Assembly: GCA_900544295.1 (NCBI GenBank)
Contig: UQUO01000026.1
Span: 1-27,012, forward strand
Reading direction: 5' to 3'
Length of the DNA stretch: 27,012 nucleotides
Origin: an uncultured Eubacteriales bacterium
GTDB lineage: Bacteria > Bacillota > Clostridia > Oscillospirales > Oscillospiraceae
The notes below the pieces were generated by a model. The model was not told the origin of the DNA and ran no database searches. It saw only the letters and a program-made list of their open reading frames with translations. Below are positions 1 to 7,934 of this stretch, in pieces. The position numbers and the translations under genes are program-made. Numbering within the stretch: position 1 is the stretch's first letter; every line of letters starts with the position of its first letter.

Positions 1-162
1 TTTTGTAAAAAAGCGGGGCAAAAAACTTTTAAACGCCAGTCCACATCCGACCCAAGCCCCTCGCCCTTGGGGCGAGTGATGAAATAAGTCCGCGAAGCGG
101 ACACCTTAGCGGCCGAGTGGCACCTCCCACGCGAGTGGGAGAGGCGGGCGGGTCCCGAAACC
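1..162. repeat. Dispersed hairpin-rich intergenic repeat, copy A
   Basis: This stretch is repeated, with few differences, at the far end of the window (26850-27012). Positions 51-162 align without gaps to 26901-27012 with seven mismatches. It carries three short hairpins: CTCGCC/GGCGAG (60-65 with 71-76), GTCCGC/GCGGAC (88-93 with 97-102) and CTCCCAC/GTGGGAG (124-130 with 135-141) closed by a GCGA tetraloop. Mismatches fall mainly in loops or preserve pairing: position 66 with 70 is C-G here and G-C in the other copy. The first 30 bases match the right arm of the terminator hairpin seen at 26833-26878, so the upstream neighbour probably ends in a similar terminator. No transposase or coding function is evident. 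It could be a REP/MITE-like element or a structured RNA. Confidence 0.85.
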
Positions 163-364
163 TCACGGGGGCGCCACCACCCAAAAAGCGTTTTTCTTTG
201 GGGCTCCACCCCGTTTCTTTGGGCAAGACCAAAGAAATGGGGTGGAAACAGCAGCACCAACGTAAAGACAACGCAGGACAAACCGGCGAGTTCCGCACAC
301 CCAAAACCCACGGGCGGGGATGGAACCCCGCCCCTACAGAAAACCTAGTCGAACGGCAAGCGGC
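163..364. other. Gene-free, hairpin-rich continuation of repeat region
   Basis: No convincing gene is present. Two further inverted repeats are visible. One is an 18-bp stem with a single G-T pair (205-222 with 229-246). The other is a GC stem GGGCGGGG/CCCCGCCC (312-319 with 326-333). The density of inverted repeats suggests a composite of intergenic repeat modules. Whether 163-364 belongs to the same repeat unit as 1-162 cannot be judged here, because copy B is cut by the window end at the equivalent of position 162. Confidence 0.6.
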
Positions 365-394
365 AAAGACGCCGCCCTTTCGGGCGGCGTCTTT
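365..394 (-). terminator. Rho-independent terminator of the transport locus
   Basis: A near-perfect stem (AAAGACGCCGCCC with GGGCGGCGTCTTT) around a tiny loop lies 7 bases beyond the stop codon of the MacB-like gene. The T tract on the minus strand is short (CTTT), so termination may lean on the very stable stem. Confidence 0.75.
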
Positions 395-401
395 CTATGC
401 T

Positions 402-1589
402 CTATTTCTTGTCGTCTTCGACCTCGTCCTCTCTCACCCAGCTCTCCTCTATGCGCTTCTGTCTGCGCTTCAAGGCGCGGCGCTGGCTCTCTCGCAGGCG
501 GTCGGAGAAGTGATTTACCACGGCCGGCCCCGCTTCCCAGCGCAGGTGCAGCCAAAGGCGGCGCAGCAGGCGCACGGCCAGCCATACGGCACAGACGACG
601 GGCATCAGGCCCAGCAGAACTATAGCAACAAGCAGCGCGGCAAGGTTGTCCTCCGTCAGGCGCGCGGCGTTCTCCCAGTAAGGCAGGGCTACGCCCGCAG
701 TCTGCATCGAACGCGTTCCGAAGTCAGCAATGACCTTTATGGTGTTAGACAGGCTGAACCTGCCCGTGTTCTGCACCGTCTCGGCGTCCTGGAACGCCTC
801 CCTGAGCAGGCCCGCCGTGAAGCCCGTTATGGGCTCCGCACAGACGAGCTCATAGCAGTCTATGCCGCCCTCGCCGCCGTTCAGCTCCAGCAGCGCGTCA
901 AAGTGGAGGAACACCTCGCCTGTGGCGTCATAGGACTTCTGGCTCGCCTTGTCGCTCTCTATCGCGACGACGCCGGCCACGACAAAAGGCTTGTCGCCTA
1001 TCGTCACCGTCATGCCGGCAAGCTCATAGCTGCCGAATATCTGCCATGCCAGCTTTTCATCCAGCAGCACCTGATCGTGCATGAGGCTGTCCTCGTTTAT
1101 GTAGCTTCCGGAGCGCAGGGTCAGGGGATGGAAGCTGAACCATTCCCCGCCCACACCGGTCGCCCGAACCTCGGCGCGGCCCTTGTTTCCGGTGACGGTC
1201 AGCTTGCCAGAGCCGCTGTAGGCGTCTATCCACAGCGGAGGCTCGTCCTCCTTCGCCTCCAGCGAGACATCCAGCAGCTTGGAGTCCATCTTCGAGCGGA
1301 AGCTGTATATGTCCGCCAGGCTCTTTTCAGCGCCCACGGGGAAGAATGTGCTGGCCTGGGCGTATCTCTGCTCTCCATCGCCCTGATAGCGCTCCGCCGC
1401 CTGCTGGGCCAGCAGCCTGCCCGCCGTGTCGGAATACACGAAGCCCAGCGCGCAGCAGGCTATGAGCAGCGCTGCGCACACGCACAGCAGGACTATCTTC
1501 CCCCGGCTGAGCGTAGGCCGCTTCAGGCGCAGAGAGACCTTGGGCCGGGGCAGGGCTATTTTCCTTTGCTTCAGTCCGCTTATCTTCAT
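402..1589 (-). CDS. MacB/FtsX-like membrane protein lacking the C-terminal FtsX permease domain
   Basis: 395 aa. It has a basic N-terminal tail, one transmembrane segment (about 31-51), an extracytoplasmic region of about 265 residues, a second transmembrane segment (about 318-341) and a strongly charged cytoplasmic tail of about 53 residues. The external part resembles the MacB periplasmic core domain: a 'DEKLAWQIFGSYELAG' stretch followed by 'VTIGDKPFVVAGVV' matches the usual A-x-x-LFG...G-x-x-V pattern. Typical MacB/FtsX permeases have four membrane spans with three after the core domain, and here only one follows. It starts 6 bp after the HlyD-like gene's stop, so the two are almost certainly co-translated and probably partners in an export-type assembly. 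No ATPase is adjacent. It may be a degenerate transporter subunit or a structural/sensory partner. The exact function is unknown. Confidence 0.75.
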   Translation of the reverse strand: MKISGLKQRKIALPRPKVSLRLKRPTLSRGKIVLLCVCAALLIACCALGFVYSDTAGRLLAQQAAERYQGDGEQRYAQASTFFPVGAEKSLADIYSFRSKMDSKLLDVSLEAKEDEPPLWIDAYSGSGKLTVTGNKGRAEVRATGVGGEWFSFHPLTLRSGSYINEDSLMHDQVLLDEKLAWQIFGSYELAGMTVTIGDKPFVVAGVVAIESDKASQKSYDATGEVFLHFDALLELNGGEGGIDCYELVCAEPITGFTAGLLREAFQDAETVQNTGRFSLSNTIKVIADFGTRSMQTAGVALPYWENAARLTEDNLAALLVAIVLLGLMPVVCAVWLAVRLLRRLWLHLRWEAGPAVVNHFSDRLRESQRRALKRRQKRIEESWVREDEVEDDKK

Positions 1590-1595
1590 CCCTTA

Positions 1596-3449
1596 TCAGT
1601 CTGGCAGACGCACCAGCATCCCGTCCTCAACGGGCTTGGTGGCCGTGGTCAGCACCATGTCATAGGCGGACAGGCCGCCGGAGACGGCGGTGTTCACGTC
1701 GTCCTTCGCAAGCTCCGTAACGTCCACGCGGGTGGCCACGAAACGGTTGCCCAGCGGGCTGCTCTTCGCTACTATGACCAGCACGAAGCTGCCGTTCGAG
1801 TCGGAGCGCAGGGCGCTGTTGGGGACTATCGTATCGTAGTTCTGGCTGCGCTGGCCTATGGAGACCGAGACCTGCGTGCCGCTCGTGATGTCGCTGCCCG
1901 TCACGTCGAAGACGAGCTGCTTGCCGCCGTTCTGCCCGGCGGACGTGTTGTTGCGGATGCCCACCAGCTTGCCGGACAGGCCCGAGCTGCCCCAGTAGCC
2001 GGTGCTTATCTCAGCCGTGTCGCCTATGGTCACCTTCTGGGCCTGCTCGTTAGTCACGTTCATGGAGACGGTATAGCCCCGGTCCGGGACCTCGATGGTC
2101 ATGACGGCGGTGGCGGGGTCGGTGTTGTTGCCGGCAGTGACGTTTATCTCCTTCACGACGCCGTTCACCTCGGAGACTATCTGGCCGCCCGTCACGTTGC
2201 CCTCGGCGTCCTTCTCTCCGCCGCTCAGCTCTTCCAGCTTGGCCTCGAGCTCGGCTATCTCGTTTGCCAGCTTGCTCAGCTCCAGGTTGTCGAGCTGGGA
2301 GGTCTTCAGGAGGGTCTGCAGCGCGTTCTCGCAGCTTACGACGTTGTCCTTCGCCGTGTCGTAGGCTGTCTTCTTGTCGCTGAGCTCCTTGTACTCGGCC
2401 TCGAGGGCGTCCATCTCGCGCTTGGCCTCCGTGACCTGCTTGTTCAGGGCCTCGTTCTGAGGCTGCATGGACTCAACGGCTTTGTTATAGGCGTCCTGCG
2501 CCTTGGTCAAGGCGTCCCGTGCCTCCCTGATGGCGTTGTAGCCCTTCGCAATTTCCGCCAGCGCCTGGCTTGGCAGGTTCGTTATGTAGCTCGCGTTCCC
2601 ATCGAAGATGTAAAATTCAAGCCCAAGCGCTTTGCGCTCCGCAAACGTGCTGTCGGCATATGTCTCGAAGTAATCGTTCACGCTGCCGGTGGAGGCGGCG
2701 AACACGTCCGCGATGGCCTCGGCACACGCCTGCTTGTCCTTGTAAAGCTGGCGAGCAGCCTCGCTGGCAAGAATGTCTTCAATGTAGTACTTCTCATTCT
2801 TGTATCGGATGCAGTTCGAGTCATACTCGAGCTGCGCGGCGTTGACGGCGTCGCTGAGCTCCTTGAGCGTGTCGCCCTTGCCGCCCTCGACGTAGCCGCC
2901 GGCGTCCTCCAGCTCGTAGGTGAGCTGCTGATAGTACTCCTTCGCGGTCTCGTAGCGCACCTTAGCGAGCTCTATATCCTCGGCGGTGATGTTCACGGCG
3001 ATGGCGTCCCGGGCGGCGATGGCCTCCTGCAGCTTCTCCTGCGCGCGCGTGACCTCGCTGCCGCCGCCGCTCATGTTGATGAGCTTCTGCTGATAGCTGT
3101 ACTTCGCGGTCTCCAGCTGGGTCTTGAGCTCGTCCGTCTCTGTCCCCTCTCCGGCGGCCAGGATGAGCAGCACGTCGCCCACCTTCACCTCCTGCTCCTT
3201 CGTGACCAGGACCGACTGCACCTTGCGGGAGGTCGTGGTCTTGACCTCATAGACCTCCTTGGCCGTGATGGTGCCCGTGCCGCGTATCTGCGTCGTTATG
3301 GAGCCGGACTGCACATACTGCACCGCGGCCTCGGGCAGGGAGGCGTTCATGATGGTGTTGGAGAAAAAAGTCAGAACGAGCATGACCGCCAAAAATATAA
3401 TGGCGACGTTCTTGACCCAGCCCCTGTTTTTGACCCTCTGCTCAGTCAT
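1596..3449 (-). CDS. HlyD-family membrane-fusion (periplasmic adaptor-like) protein
   Basis: 617 aa. An N-terminal membrane anchor (about 15-31) is followed by a split lipoyl/biotinyl-like hairpin. The first half is near residues 60-105 and the second near 428-460 ('SEVNGVVKEINVTAGNN'). They are separated by a long, Lys/Glu/Ala-rich, predicted coiled-coil arm of about 320 residues. Beta-barrel and membrane-proximal regions follow, ending 'VEDGMLVRLPD'. This is the order of HlyD/MacA-type adaptors, which in Gram-positives act with MacB-like ABC exporters at the membrane's outer face. The arm is longer than in most MacA-like proteins. The gene has a GGAGG ribosome-binding site about 10 bases before its ATG, lies 39 bp after the MalG-like permease stop and runs into the MacB-like gene. 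The family call is secure; the cargo is unknown. Confidence 0.9.
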   Translation of the reverse strand: MTEQRVKNRGWVKNVAIIFLAVMLVLTFFSNTIMNASLPEAAVQYVQSGSITTQIRGTGTITAKEVYEVKTTTSRKVQSVLVTKEQEVKVGDVLLILAAGEGTETDELKTQLETAKYSYQQKLINMSGGGSEVTRAQEKLQEAIAARDAIAVNITAEDIELAKVRYETAKEYYQQLTYELEDAGGYVEGGKGDTLKELSDAVNAAQLEYDSNCIRYKNEKYYIEDILASEAARQLYKDKQACAEAIADVFAASTGSVNDYFETYADSTFAERKALGLEFYIFDGNASYITNLPSQALAEIAKGYNAIREARDALTKAQDAYNKAVESMQPQNEALNKQVTEAKREMDALEAEYKELSDKKTAYDTAKDNVVSCENALQTLLKTSQLDNLELSKLANEIAELEAKLEELSGGEKDAEGNVTGGQIVSEVNGVVKEINVTAGNNTDPATAVMTIEVPDRGYTVSMNVTNEQAQKVTIGDTAEISTGYWGSSGLSGKLVGIRNNTSAGQNGGKQLVFDVTGSDITSGTQVSVSIGQRSQNYDTIVPNSALRSDSNGSFVLVIVAKSSPLGNRFVATRVDVTELAKDDVNTAVSGGLSAYDMVLTTATKPVEDGMLVRLPD

Positions 3450-3488
3450 CTTGCGTTTTCCTCCGTCTTTCGTGTAGCGTTGTGCGGC

Positions 3489-4373
3489 TCAGCCCTTGAC
3501 CGAGCCCTGGGTTGCGATGCCCTCGACCAGGTATTCCTCGCCGTGGAGGAACAGCAGCAGCGTCGGCACCATATATATCGTGGCTATGGCGAAAGCCAAA
3601 CCGACCTCGCCCGTGTTTATCGTGGACAGGTACACCGAAAGCGGCTGCTTCTCCGCGTCCGGCAGCAGGACGATGGGCTGCTCGACCATGTTCCAGTAGT
3701 CGATAAACACGAGTATGGCTATGGAATACAGCGCCGCGCGGCACTGGGGCATGCAGACCTTGGAGAACACCTGCCACTCGCCGGCGCCGTCTATCTTCGC
3801 AGCCTCTATGAGCGCGTACGGTATCCTGCGCATGAATTTCGTCAGCAGGAACACCGAAAACGGCGCAAAAGCGCCCGGCAGGATGATGGCCCATCGCGTA
3901 TTGAGGATGTGCAGCCACTGGGAGACCAGGTAGTTCGGCACCAGAGTTACCTGATATGGCATCAGCATGAGGATGACGTAGAAGAAGAATATCGCCGCCC
4001 TCACCTTGCCGCGCCAGCGGGTGAAGCCGTATGCCGCTATCGAGGCTATGGCGACCTGGAACACCACGATGGGTACGACCAGGATGACCGAGTTCCAGAA
4101 CTTCAGCAGGTAGTCCGGGCTCTTCAGGAGCACGGTTATGTACTGGCTCAGCGAGACCTTGTCCGGGATGAACTTGAGGTTCACCTTCTCGGAGACATAG
4201 GTCTTGCCCGAGGACGTCGCGTTCTGGAAGATGACGCCGTAGTTCGCGCTTATCTCAGACTGAGTCATGAAGGAGTTTGAGATGGTCAGCAGCGTCGGCA
4301 GCAGGAATACGACCGCCAGCGCGGCGCAGATGACGAAAATAACGGCGCGGGAGAAATATTTCTTTTTTTTCAT
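3489..4373 (-). CDS. Carbohydrate-type ABC importer permease, MalG-like
   Basis: 294 aa with about six hydrophobic segments. It carries the cytoplasmic EAA coupling loop of binding-protein-dependent permeases, seen as 'LIEAAKIDGAGEWQVF' around residues 190-215, which docks on the importer ATPase. Length and the N-terminal first span match the MalG/UgpE group, which normally pairs with a MalF/UgpA partner. The start ATG overlaps the stop of the MalF-like gene in an ATGA arrangement, so the two are translationally coupled. The substrate cannot be read from sequence; sugars or oligosaccharides are typical of the family. The ATPase is not encoded in this window and may be a shared MsmX/UgpC-type protein elsewhere. 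Confidence 0.93.
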   Translation of the reverse strand: MKKKKYFSRAVIFVICAALAVVFLLPTLLTISNSFMTQSEISANYGVIFQNATSSGKTYVSEKVNLKFIPDKVSLSQYITVLLKSPDYLLKFWNSVILVVPIVVFQVAIASIAAYGFTRWRGKVRAAIFFFYVILMLMPYQVTLVPNYLVSQWLHILNTRWAIILPGAFAPFSVFLLTKFMRRIPYALIEAAKIDGAGEWQVFSKVCMPQCRAALYSIAILVFIDYWNMVEQPIVLLPDAEKQPLSVYLSTINTGEVGLAFAIATIYMVPTLLLFLHGEEYLVEGIATQGSVKG

Positions 4374-5281
4374 CCCTCCACGTCCTTTCCGAACCAGTCC
4401 TCCACCTTGAACAGGACGGCGATGATGACGACCATGGCTATGGCCATGACCACCGCGGCGGCGGACATCTTCTGGAAGTCGAGGGATTGGAAGGTGTTGT
4501 TCATAAAGTGCTGGAGCATATACAAGCTGCTGACCGGGTAGCCGCCCGTCATGAGGTAGACCTCGCGGAAGACCTTGAAGGAGCTTATGAGCGAGAGGAT
4601 CATGACAAAGAGCACCGTCGGTGAAAGATAGCGCAGCTTGATGGCAAAAAACTTGTACGCCTCGGAGGCACCTTCGACGTCCGCGACCTCAAGCAGCTCC
4701 TTCGGGATGTTCGCAATGGCCGACATGAAAAGGATCATGTTGTAGCCTAGGCTCTTCCACAGGAAAAGGGTGAGTATGACTATCTGCCCGTAGTCGGACT
4801 TTATCCAGTCTATCTTGGCCATGCCGAAGAGGGCGGTGAATTCGTTTATGACGCCGTTGTTGCTGAAGAGCACCTGCCAGATGAGCACGACGGAAGCCAC
4901 GGGGACCATCATCGGGCTCAGGAAAAAGGTGCGGAACTGGCTCTTGAGCGGTATGCGCGCCTCAAGCAGCATCGCCAGGCCCAGCGCCAGCACGGTGGCA
5001 AGCGGCACGGCCAGGGCGGAAAATGTCGCTGTGTTCTTCGCCGCGTCCCGGAAGGCCGAGTTTTTGAACAGGGCGATGAAGTTGTCCAGGAACACGAACT
5101 CGGGGTTTATCGAATTCCTGATGACGGAATAGTACACGACAACGCAGAAAGGAAGGACGAAGAAGATGAGGACGCCGAGCACGCTCGGGCCTATGAAGCA
5201 GAGGCTGTGCGCCAGGTCTTTCAGCTTTCTGTTCCTGCGGTCTCTGGTGAGACGCTCGCGCCCGCGTGCCAAGGCCTTCAT
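4370..5281 (-). CDS. Carbohydrate-type ABC importer permease, MalF/UgpA-like
   Basis: 303 aa with six predicted membrane spans after a basic cytoplasmic N-terminus. The EAA loop is visible as 'ELLEVADVEGASEAYKFF' near residues 200-220. It forms the heterodimeric membrane channel with the following MalG-like protein. The ATG at 5281 follows a GGGAGGG site by about 10 bases. A second ATG ten bases upstream (5291) sits directly on that site and is out of frame, so it is unlikely to be used. A separate promoter (5327-5355) precedes this gene, suggesting the permease pair can be expressed apart from the three binding-protein genes upstream. Confidence 0.93.
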   Translation of the reverse strand: MKALARGRERLTRDRRNRKLKDLAHSLCFIGPSVLGVLIFFVLPFCVVVYYSVIRNSINPEFVFLDNFIALFKNSAFRDAAKNTATFSALAVPLATVLALGLAMLLEARIPLKSQFRTFFLSPMMVPVASVVLIWQVLFSNNGVINEFTALFGMAKIDWIKSDYGQIVILTLFLWKSLGYNMILFMSAIANIPKELLEVADVEGASEAYKFFAIKLRYLSPTVLFVMILSLISSFKVFREVYLMTGGYPVSSLYMLQHFMNNTFQSLDFQKMSAAAVVMAIAMVVIIAVLFKVEDWFGKDVEG

Positions 5282-5326
5282 CCTTCTTCATCCCTCCCTG
5301 TTGTCCTTTGGATGCCGTCTTTCTGT

Positions 5327-5355
5327 ATTATACTACTTAGGACAGCAAAGCTCAA
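5327..5355 (-). promoter_or_regulatory. Sigma-A promoter in front of the permease pair
   Basis: Minus-strand TTGAGC (5350-5355), a 17-bp spacer and a perfect TATAAT (5327-5332). It lies in the 140-bp gap between the first solute-binding gene and the MalF-like permease, giving a leader of about 40 bases before the ATG at 5281. It indicates an internal promoter within the transport locus. Confidence 0.8.
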
Positions 5356-5359
5356 CCAT

Positions 5360-5386
5360 AAATATCACAATTTGTGCTGGATATTT
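5360..5386. promoter_or_regulatory. Nested inverted repeat upstream of permease promoter (candidate regulator site)
   Basis: AAATATC (5360-5366) and GATATTT (5380-5386) form perfect arms. Inside them lies the palindrome CACAATTTGTG (5366-5376). The site sits just upstream of the -35 box on the minus strand, where an activator would bind. No T tract follows, so it does not look like a terminator. The regulator is unknown. Confidence 0.5.
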
Positions 5387-5421
5387 CGACAAATTATACC
5401 CTATCTTGTGCCAATTGCCTC

Positions 5422-7893
5422 TCAGCTCTGCTCGCTGACGTAGATGGAAACACGGTTCTGGATGGTGGCTGCCACATCCTGGGCGCTCTTTTCGCCGTTG
5501 AAGTAATAGGCGGCCTCCTCGTTGATGATGTTGTTTATCTGGTCGCTGCTGTAGCCCACGGCGACGACGGTGTTGTCCACGATGGCGCGGATGGTGTCGG
5601 CGTCCTCCTGGGTGAAGGTGGTTATCGTCTCGGTGCCGTCCACGTCGTAGAAGTAGGACTCCTGGCCGATCTGGTCCTCGAACTGGGCGTCGTAGGCGGC
5701 CTTGTTGGTGCTCAGGCCGGAGTAGCTGTTGTCCTTCTGGTAGTCCTCGTCGAGGCAGTAGCGGATGAAGCTCCAGGCCGCGTCCTTGTTCTTGCAGGCG
5801 GAGGAGATGGCCAGGCCGCTGCCGGCGCTGAACACGGCGCCGCTGCCCTCCACGCCGGGGTAGCCCTTGAGCGCCATGTCGCCGCCAAAGGCGGCGTCGT
5901 AGTAGCTGTAGTTGTAGAGGCCGGACAGGTAGATGCTGATGAGCAGCTGCTTGCCCTCCTTGACGCGGTAGGTGTCGTCGGCCTCGGAGTTCCACTCGAA
6001 GTGCTCCCAGTCGAAGGTCTGGGGGAAGCTGTTGGCGAACTCGAGCAGGTCTATGAACTCCTGGGAGTTGAAGCTGCACTGGCCGGTGCTCCAGTCCACG
6101 AAGTTGCTGAGGTTCAGGCTGCACACGTCGCTGAAGACGCTGTCCCGCGTCGTGCCGACGCTGAACACCTCGCAGCCCTCAGGCATCTTCTCAAGCGCGG
6201 CGTAGATGTCGTCATAGTCCCAGCCGGGCTCGGAGCCGACGATGGAGGCCGGGCCGGCGAGGGTGCGCAGGGAGAAGGAGTCGGTTATCTGATAGAGCTT
6301 GCCGTCCTCGCTGATGGCGTTGAAGAAGGGCTCCACGACGCCCGCACGGCCGCCTATCTCCTCATCCGCCTCTATGTAGGGCCACAGGTCCTCGAAAAGG
6401 CCCTTGTTCCCGAAGACGTCCATAGGCAGGGAGCTCGTCACCAGAATATCAGGCACGGCGCCGGAGCCTATCTCCGTTATGAGCTTAGTGAGGCCGGCGG
6501 AGTAGTCGTCGTCGGTGTTGAACTCGGAATAGTCGCGCACCTCGATGCGGTAATCGCTGCTCTTGCGGTTGAAGTCGAGTATCTGGCTCTTGACGCGGTA
6601 GTCGAGGTATACGCAGGCGAGGGTGAGGGTGGTCTTCTGCGGCACCTGGTCATAGGGGGTCTTCTTGAGGGTGATGAAATAGGTGATTGTGCCGTCGCCG
6701 CTGGAGGAGTACTCGCTGCTCAGGCAGACGATGTCGCCGTTTTCGGTCAGGCAGGCGGAGCTTATGTTGTTGCTGTCAACGTCGCTGTTTATCCAGGTGA
6801 CGAGCTGCTCCTCGGTGTCGGTGGCGAGGGTGTAGCCGTAGAAGCTCTCGCCCTTGTTGTAGCAGAAGTCGTAGCTGCCGCCGGCCACGCGGGCGCCGTA
6901 GGCCTCGGTGGGCAGGTCCGCGACGGCGGCGTCGAGCTTGAGCGTGGAGACGTTCACGGGGCGCAGGCTGAGGGCGGTGTACTCGGAGTTGTAGGACAGG
7001 GCGCAGACGCTGCCGTCAGCCGCGGTGACGATGTTCGAGACGCCGGTGGACTCGTTCGAGAGGTCGATCTCGCCCAGCTTGCTGCCGTCGGCGCCGATGA
7101 CCATTATGGCGCCGTTCACCATCATGTAGATGTTGCCGTCCCCGTCCACGGTGAAGTTGGAGACGTAGAAATACTCGTTCTCCTCCGCAAACATGGCGGA
7201 CAGGTCGATCTTCTCGCCCTCAGCGCCGGAGGCGTCGAAGGTGCGCAGGTAGTAGGTCTCGACGTAGGTGTACTCCACGTTGCCGCCGGGCATGGGCTCG
7301 ATAGCGGGTACGTCCACGGCGGCCAGGGCGTCGGTCGCTGCGGCGGTCTCGCCCTCGCCGGAGCTCTCAGAGCCGTCCCCTTCCGCCGCAGCGTCGCCGC
7401 CGGAGGCGATGGAATAGCTGACGTTCTCTACAAGGGCGAAGCCGCCGCCGGGCAGCGCGCACATGCCGGTGACCCAGCTGCCGCTGTACTCGGCGTTCTC
7501 GGGCGTCTCAATGGCGGTGTAGCCCTCGAAGCGCTGCAGGTCCGTGCCGTCCGTCTTGACGCTGTATATGGCGGGCAGCCAGCTGTCGTAGGTGTACTCC
7601 TCCATGACGGGCTCGCCGTTCTCGTCGAGGATGGGGTTGCCGTTGTCGTCATAGGTCGGTATCTGCTCCACGATGGGGTCGCCTTTCACGTTGGTGAGGA
7701 AGTATATGCGCCCGTTGGAGAGCACGGAGTTGCTCACGCCGCTGAAGTCGCGGCTGAGCTCCGTGTAGTTTGCGACATAGGCGTATTCCGGGGTCGGGGT
7801 ATTGGTCGTACCGCCTCCGCCGCAGGCAGAGAGCAGGCCCAGCGCCATTACAAGCGCCAGGACGATGCAGAGAGTCTTTTTCAGCTTCATCAT
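5422..7893 (-). CDS. Propeller-fused extracellular solute-binding lipoprotein 1
   Basis: 823 aa from the ATG at 7893. The start is set by a GGAGG five bases upstream; an in-frame TTG further up overlaps that site and is unlikely. A lipoprotein signal ends in LLSAC (Cys24). Residues about 45-410 contain repeated beta-strand motifs of propeller type ('GDGNIYMM', 'ADGSKLGEIDL', 'CALPGGGFALVE'), with a low-complexity Ser/Glu/Gly/Ala insert at about 157-201. From about 421 to the end is a family-1-type solute-binding domain ('LDFNRKSSDYRIEVRDYS', 'GKGLFEDLWPYI'-like region, C-terminal 'NRVSIYVSEQS'). It should be anchored outside the membrane and feed ligand to the permease pair. It is the third of three tandem paralogues and the closest to the permeases. 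The ligand is unknown. Confidence 0.88.
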   Translation of the reverse strand: MMKLKKTLCIVLALVMALGLLSACGGGGTTNTPTPEYAYVANYTELSRDFSGVSNSVLSNGRIYFLTNVKGDPIVEQIPTYDDNGNPILDENGEPVMEEYTYDSWLPAIYSVKTDGTDLQRFEGYTAIETPENAEYSGSWVTGMCALPGGGFALVENVSYSIASGGDAAAEGDGSESSGEGETAAATDALAAVDVPAIEPMPGGNVEYTYVETYYLRTFDASGAEGEKIDLSAMFAEENEYFYVSNFTVDGDGNIYMMVNGAIMVIGADGSKLGEIDLSNESTGVSNIVTAADGSVCALSYNSEYTALSLRPVNVSTLKLDAAVADLPTEAYGARVAGGSYDFCYNKGESFYGYTLATDTEEQLVTWINSDVDSNNISSACLTENGDIVCLSSEYSSSGDGTITYFITLKKTPYDQVPQKTTLTLACVYLDYRVKSQILDFNRKSSDYRIEVRDYSEFNTDDDYSAGLTKLITEIGSGAVPDILVTSSLPMDVFGNKGLFEDLWPYIEADEEIGGRAGVVEPFFNAISEDGKLYQITDSFSLRTLAGPASIVGSEPGWDYDDIYAALEKMPEGCEVFSVGTTRDSVFSDVCSLNLSNFVDWSTGQCSFNSQEFIDLLEFANSFPQTFDWEHFEWNSEADDTYRVKEGKQLLISIYLSGLYNYSYYDAAFGGDMALKGYPGVEGSGAVFSAGSGLAISSACKNKDAAWSFIRYCLDEDYQKDNSYSGLSTNKAAYDAQFEDQIGQESYFYDVDGTETITTFTQEDADTIRAIVDNTVVAVGYSSDQINNIINEEAAYYFNGEKSAQDVAATIQNRVSIYVSEQS

Positions 7894-7898
7894 GTTGT

Positions 7899-7903
7899 CC
7901 TCC
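7899..7903 (-). promoter_or_regulatory. Ribosome-binding site deciding the start of lipoprotein 1
   Basis: Minus-strand GGAGG five bases before the ATG at 7893, followed immediately by a second in-frame ATG at 7890. It excludes the in-frame TTG at 7905, which overlaps the site itself. Confidence 0.8.
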
Positions 7904-7934
7904 AATAAATATATTCAGCAAAGGTTTTCCGCAC

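Noticed and set aside
1..400. CRISPR array or tRNA genes in the hairpin-rich left end
   Set aside because: The hairpins are different modules without regular spacers, and no cloverleaf with conserved tRNA loops can be drawn.
117..4280. Very long plus-strand open frame (about 1387 codons) opposite the transport genes
   Set aside because: It is antisense to four well-supported minus-strand genes, has low-complexity Leu/Val/Arg/Gln-rich composition and no recognisable domain. Long antisense frames are expected in GC-biased coding DNA.
5393..5398. A second minus-strand TATAAT just after lipoprotein 1
   Set aside because: No -35 box at a workable distance and no extended -10; the promoter at 5327-5355 is far better.
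5374..7908. Plus-strand open frame of about 844 codons opposite lipoprotein 1
   Set aside because: Antisense shadow: Val/Gly/Ala/Glu-rich repeats without domain, while the minus strand has a lipoprotein signal, ribosome-binding site and family motifs.
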